Assembly (NCBI GenBank): GCA_024663395.1
Contig: JANFAH010000028.1
Coordinates: forward strand, 124,001-188,000
Length of the DNA: 64,000 bases
From: Pisolithus tinctorius
Taxonomy: Eukaryota; Basidiomycota; Agaricomycetes; Boletales; Pisolithaceae
Reading direction: 5' to 3'
In this document: piece by piece, positions 61,992 to 64,000 of the stretch
How the letters are laid out: every line of letters begins with the position of its first letter
Position numbering within the stretch: position 1 is the stretch's first letter
Program-made: the position numbers and the translations under genes
Notes under the pieces: generated by a model
The model's input: only the letters and a program-made list of their open reading frames with translations
Database searches by the model: none
What the model was told of the DNA's origin: nothing

Positions 61992-63188
61992 ATGGAACTA
62001 ACAGACTGCATTGCATCATACATGAAAGCCAGATTTCAAGAGGAGGTATTCAGCAGACCTCACACCCTTCCAGATATATTGATTCCATTTCTGGTGTTAT
62101 GTGAAGCAGATCGCATATTGTCAGTAATCTCACAGGCCTATTGTTGCCAAAGTACGTCCATCATAATGGTGCGATGGAAGTTTTCATCTTTCCACAGTCA
62201 GCATCAGGAAAAATCGGGGTGGAAAAACCTGCAATGCAGAAGCTGCTGAGAGATACACGGAAGTGACTGAGCTGTCCATTCTGGTGATGGGCTCAAACAC
62301 CATCCACATATGGTACTTGCTGGATGCTCTCAGCCCAAAAAGATGGGTAAGGAAATGCAGAATCTCATATTCTACTGACTTAATGGAATGGCAGGCCGAC
62401 ATATGGAACCGCCTTCATCTTCTGAGGGAACCACTGTGGGAGAGCATAAAGGCTTCCTCACAGGCATGGCGGATGGACAAGTCATATTTCCGCGAGGATG
62501 CTGAGTTGAAAGGCACCATCAACCTGTCACCCGCATGGTTTCAACAGGGTCGTGAGGTGGGTGATCATTGCTCACCTTGTAAATAAAGTGCTCATCTGTC
62601 TTGAAGCCCCAAAATGGCTTCCTGGAAGCCTCACGGCTGCTCAAATCCAGGATGGAAAACACTTCTACAAGGGAATGGGTTGACCAAATGTCCAACACCA
62701 ATGCCCTGTTATCTGTGATCCTGCATGTCATCCACCTGCGAATGTATGCAGATGGCAGGGAAGTGTTGATCTGCCTTGGCAAACAGGCAGAATTGCAGGC
62801 AGATTCGGATATGAGCTCCATACTGCCAATATGGAGCTCCATGTATAGCAGCATGTCCATGATGGTGAATTGGGCAACTTGTTACCACAGGGATATCAAT
62901 GGATGGGATCCATGGTATGACATGCTGGTAACTGTGGGCGACTACCTGCCCTTGGACTTTGTCATTCCAACACTGAATCTGTGGCTGCACTACAACCCAG
63001 GGACCATCATTGCATTTTCAGGTTCAGCATTGGAGCATGGGGTGGGAGCTGTAGATGGTGACAGAGCATGCCTGGCATACTACATGCATGTCAATGTACA
63101 TCAGTCGGTGCACATTCCCATGTGTCAATCACCGTGGATGGATGACCTACTACCTAGACCAGTTGCAACTGGAGAACTGTTGATTTGA
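61992..63188 (+). CDS. TET/JBP-type 2-oxoglutarate, Fe(II) dioxygenase
   Basis: Exons 61992-62151, 62198-62556 and 62607-63188 join in frame (introns 46 bp GTACGT..CACAG and 50 bp GTGGGT..GAAG), 366 residues, no stop. Iron ligands fit HxD...H: His267 and Asp269 in CYHRDING, His317 in FSGSALEHGV; Arg326 in DGDRACLAYYM is placed to bind 2-oxoglutarate. The core has VGDYLPLDFVIPTLNLWLHY and NPGTIIAFSG between them, the layout I know from fungal TET/JBP proteins, which oxidise 5-methylcytosine or thymine in DNA and are often carried by KDZ-type transposons in basidiomycetes. An N-terminal exon upstream cannot be excluded; ATG 61992 is the first in frame. A more general 2OG oxygenase is the alternative. 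Confidence 0.68.
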
Positions 63189-63289
63189 AGCTGCAAAATT
63201 TAATGTAAGATTTAGTAGGCAATGTGGATCTTGTATTTTATTAGGATATGCTGGCTTGTGAACTTTGGATGGGTGGTGTTGCCAAGATT

Positions 63290-63465
63290 TTGCAAATGGG
63301 TGGGTGCTTAGACATCATAGATTGGGCAGGTACTCAGAGCTAAAGGGTTTGCATCATAAACTGCAACAAAAGTAAAACTACTCAGGCCATCATGCAGATG
63401 GGCAGATTGTGAGACATCACACAGATGGGCGGGGGTTCAGACATCATGCGAATGGGTGGCATCTC
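63290..63465. repeat. short repeats downstream of the dioxygenase
   Basis: Four or five imperfect units of about 30-35 bp share (C)AGATGGGYGG and CAGACATCATNC. The GATGGGC word also occurs in the array upstream of the gene, so the gene is flanked by related repeats. Confidence 0.5.
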
Positions 63466-63528
63466 ATTAAATGATCAACATTTGCAGCAAAGTATATACA
63501 ACCAACTCCACAGTCAAGAACATGTAAA

Positions 63529-64000
63529 CTATTGCAGTGGCATGCCCAACAACCCGCGCAATGCCCACCACCTGGCATAGAAATGGTTGATTTGTCGACC
63601 CTGACCGTGGACAACATCGGCATATTTCCGAATATTTTCAATGCAGTAGTTTACCTGCTCCTCGATATGGCCATCAAAATGGTCTGTGATTGGCGCCTCA
63701 GGCAATGGCCATAAGCCCTGGGCCATCATCAACTATTTGCAGCGATGAGAATAAGTGGCATACCTTAAAAAAATCCCAGGCCGTGGAAAACAATCCTTTG
63801 CCTTGCAATCTTTGGGAATCTGCTGCGTATTCCTCGGAATGATATAGCCACCAAGGGAATGCAAAGCCAGAATTGGAATCAGCTGTGTGTGGGGTCCAAT
63901 GCAGGACGATGGCACTGATATTGTCGATTATGCAAAATGTGCTAAGGGGAATTAGCTGCATTTGCTTGCGGAAGCTAACCTCATCATCTTGGTGTCTGAG
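63529..64000 (-). CDS. partial unknown gene, runs off the window
   Basis: The frame enters from the right edge (QMQLIPLSTFCIIDN, PWWLYHSEEYAADSQRLQ, FSTAWDFFK). An intron at about 63730-63760 (GTATGC..AAATAG) leads to MMAQGLWPLPEAPITDHFDG and HIEEQVNYCIENIRKYADVV, ending LRGLLGMPLQ at 63529. No domain recognised. It is convergent with the dioxygenase and could belong to the same mobile unit. Confidence 0.4.

Overview
This window is fungal. It comes from a filamentous basidiomycete, most likely an Agaricomycete. The genes that can be assembled are split by very short introns (45 to 60 bp, GTNNGT donors, CTAAC/CTNAY-like branch points, YAG acceptors). The transposon families present (Plavaka-like elements carrying a second gene, two-gene PIF/Harbinger elements, a DIRS element, chromodomain gypsy elements, a TET/JBP-type dioxygenase) are typical of that class. 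No rRNA, tRNA or CRISPR was seen. Nearly all of the sequence is nested transposable elements. Only one gene, on the minus strand at 43224-46036, looks like an intact non-transposon gene.

Layout. (1) 1-4117: Ty3/gypsy pol, cut by the window edge, decayed by two frame changes and one TGA. (2) 4118-6925: a minus-strand gene with a Zn(II)2Cys6-spaced cysteine cluster (4851-5940), bracketed by two copies of a GGGGAC/GTCCCC hairpin. (3) 6926-8210 plus 11416-11760: one copy of an LTR-like repeat with an ORF, split by a complete PIF/Harbinger element (8211-11415, 36-bp TIRs, TTA target duplication); the second, unsplit copy is at 57893-59514. (4) 11806-12778 and 37478-41306: gag and pro-int-RT-RH of a Ty1/copia element, separated by about 24.8 kb that holds a Plavaka-like element with genes on the minus strand. 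(5) Two younger insertions lie inside that Plavaka transposase gene: a DIRS/PAT-type retrotransposon (19989-25555, all three frames open, split direct repeats A1-ORFs-B1-A2-B2, no target duplication) and a gypsy chromovirus (26043-33580, TSD GAAGA). The gypsy element also carries a convergent accessory gene with a Zn(II)2Cys6-spaced cluster. (6) 41307-43223: Helitron helicase remnant, a membrane-protein gene remnant and a MITE. (7) 43224-46036: seven-exon, 832-residue gene of unknown function. (8) 47399-57089: a second PIF/Harbinger element with 135-bp TIRs and TAA target duplication, its transposase interrupted by a chromodomain gypsy element (48677-54511, TSD ATATA). (9) 59570-64000: a membrane-protein pseudogene, a roughly 20-unit palindromic tandem array, a three-exon intact gene that looks like a TET/JBP 2-oxoglutarate dioxygenase (61992-63188), and an unknown gene running off the edge.

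Themes. Removing each nested insertion restores the reading frame of its host gene, so the order of events is legible: copia, then Plavaka into it, then DIRS and gypsy into Plavaka; Harbinger into the LTR-like repeat; gypsy into Harbinger. Older elements are killed mostly by TGA codons standing where CGA is expected, in otherwise unshifted frames. This is the signature of C-to-T change at CpG, and in one case the undamaged CGA is present in a second copy. A TET/JBP-type gene in the same window makes a link with cytosine methylation worth testing. Both gypsy elements with a readable gag-pol junction have a -1 slippery heptamer in the correct register just before the gag stop.
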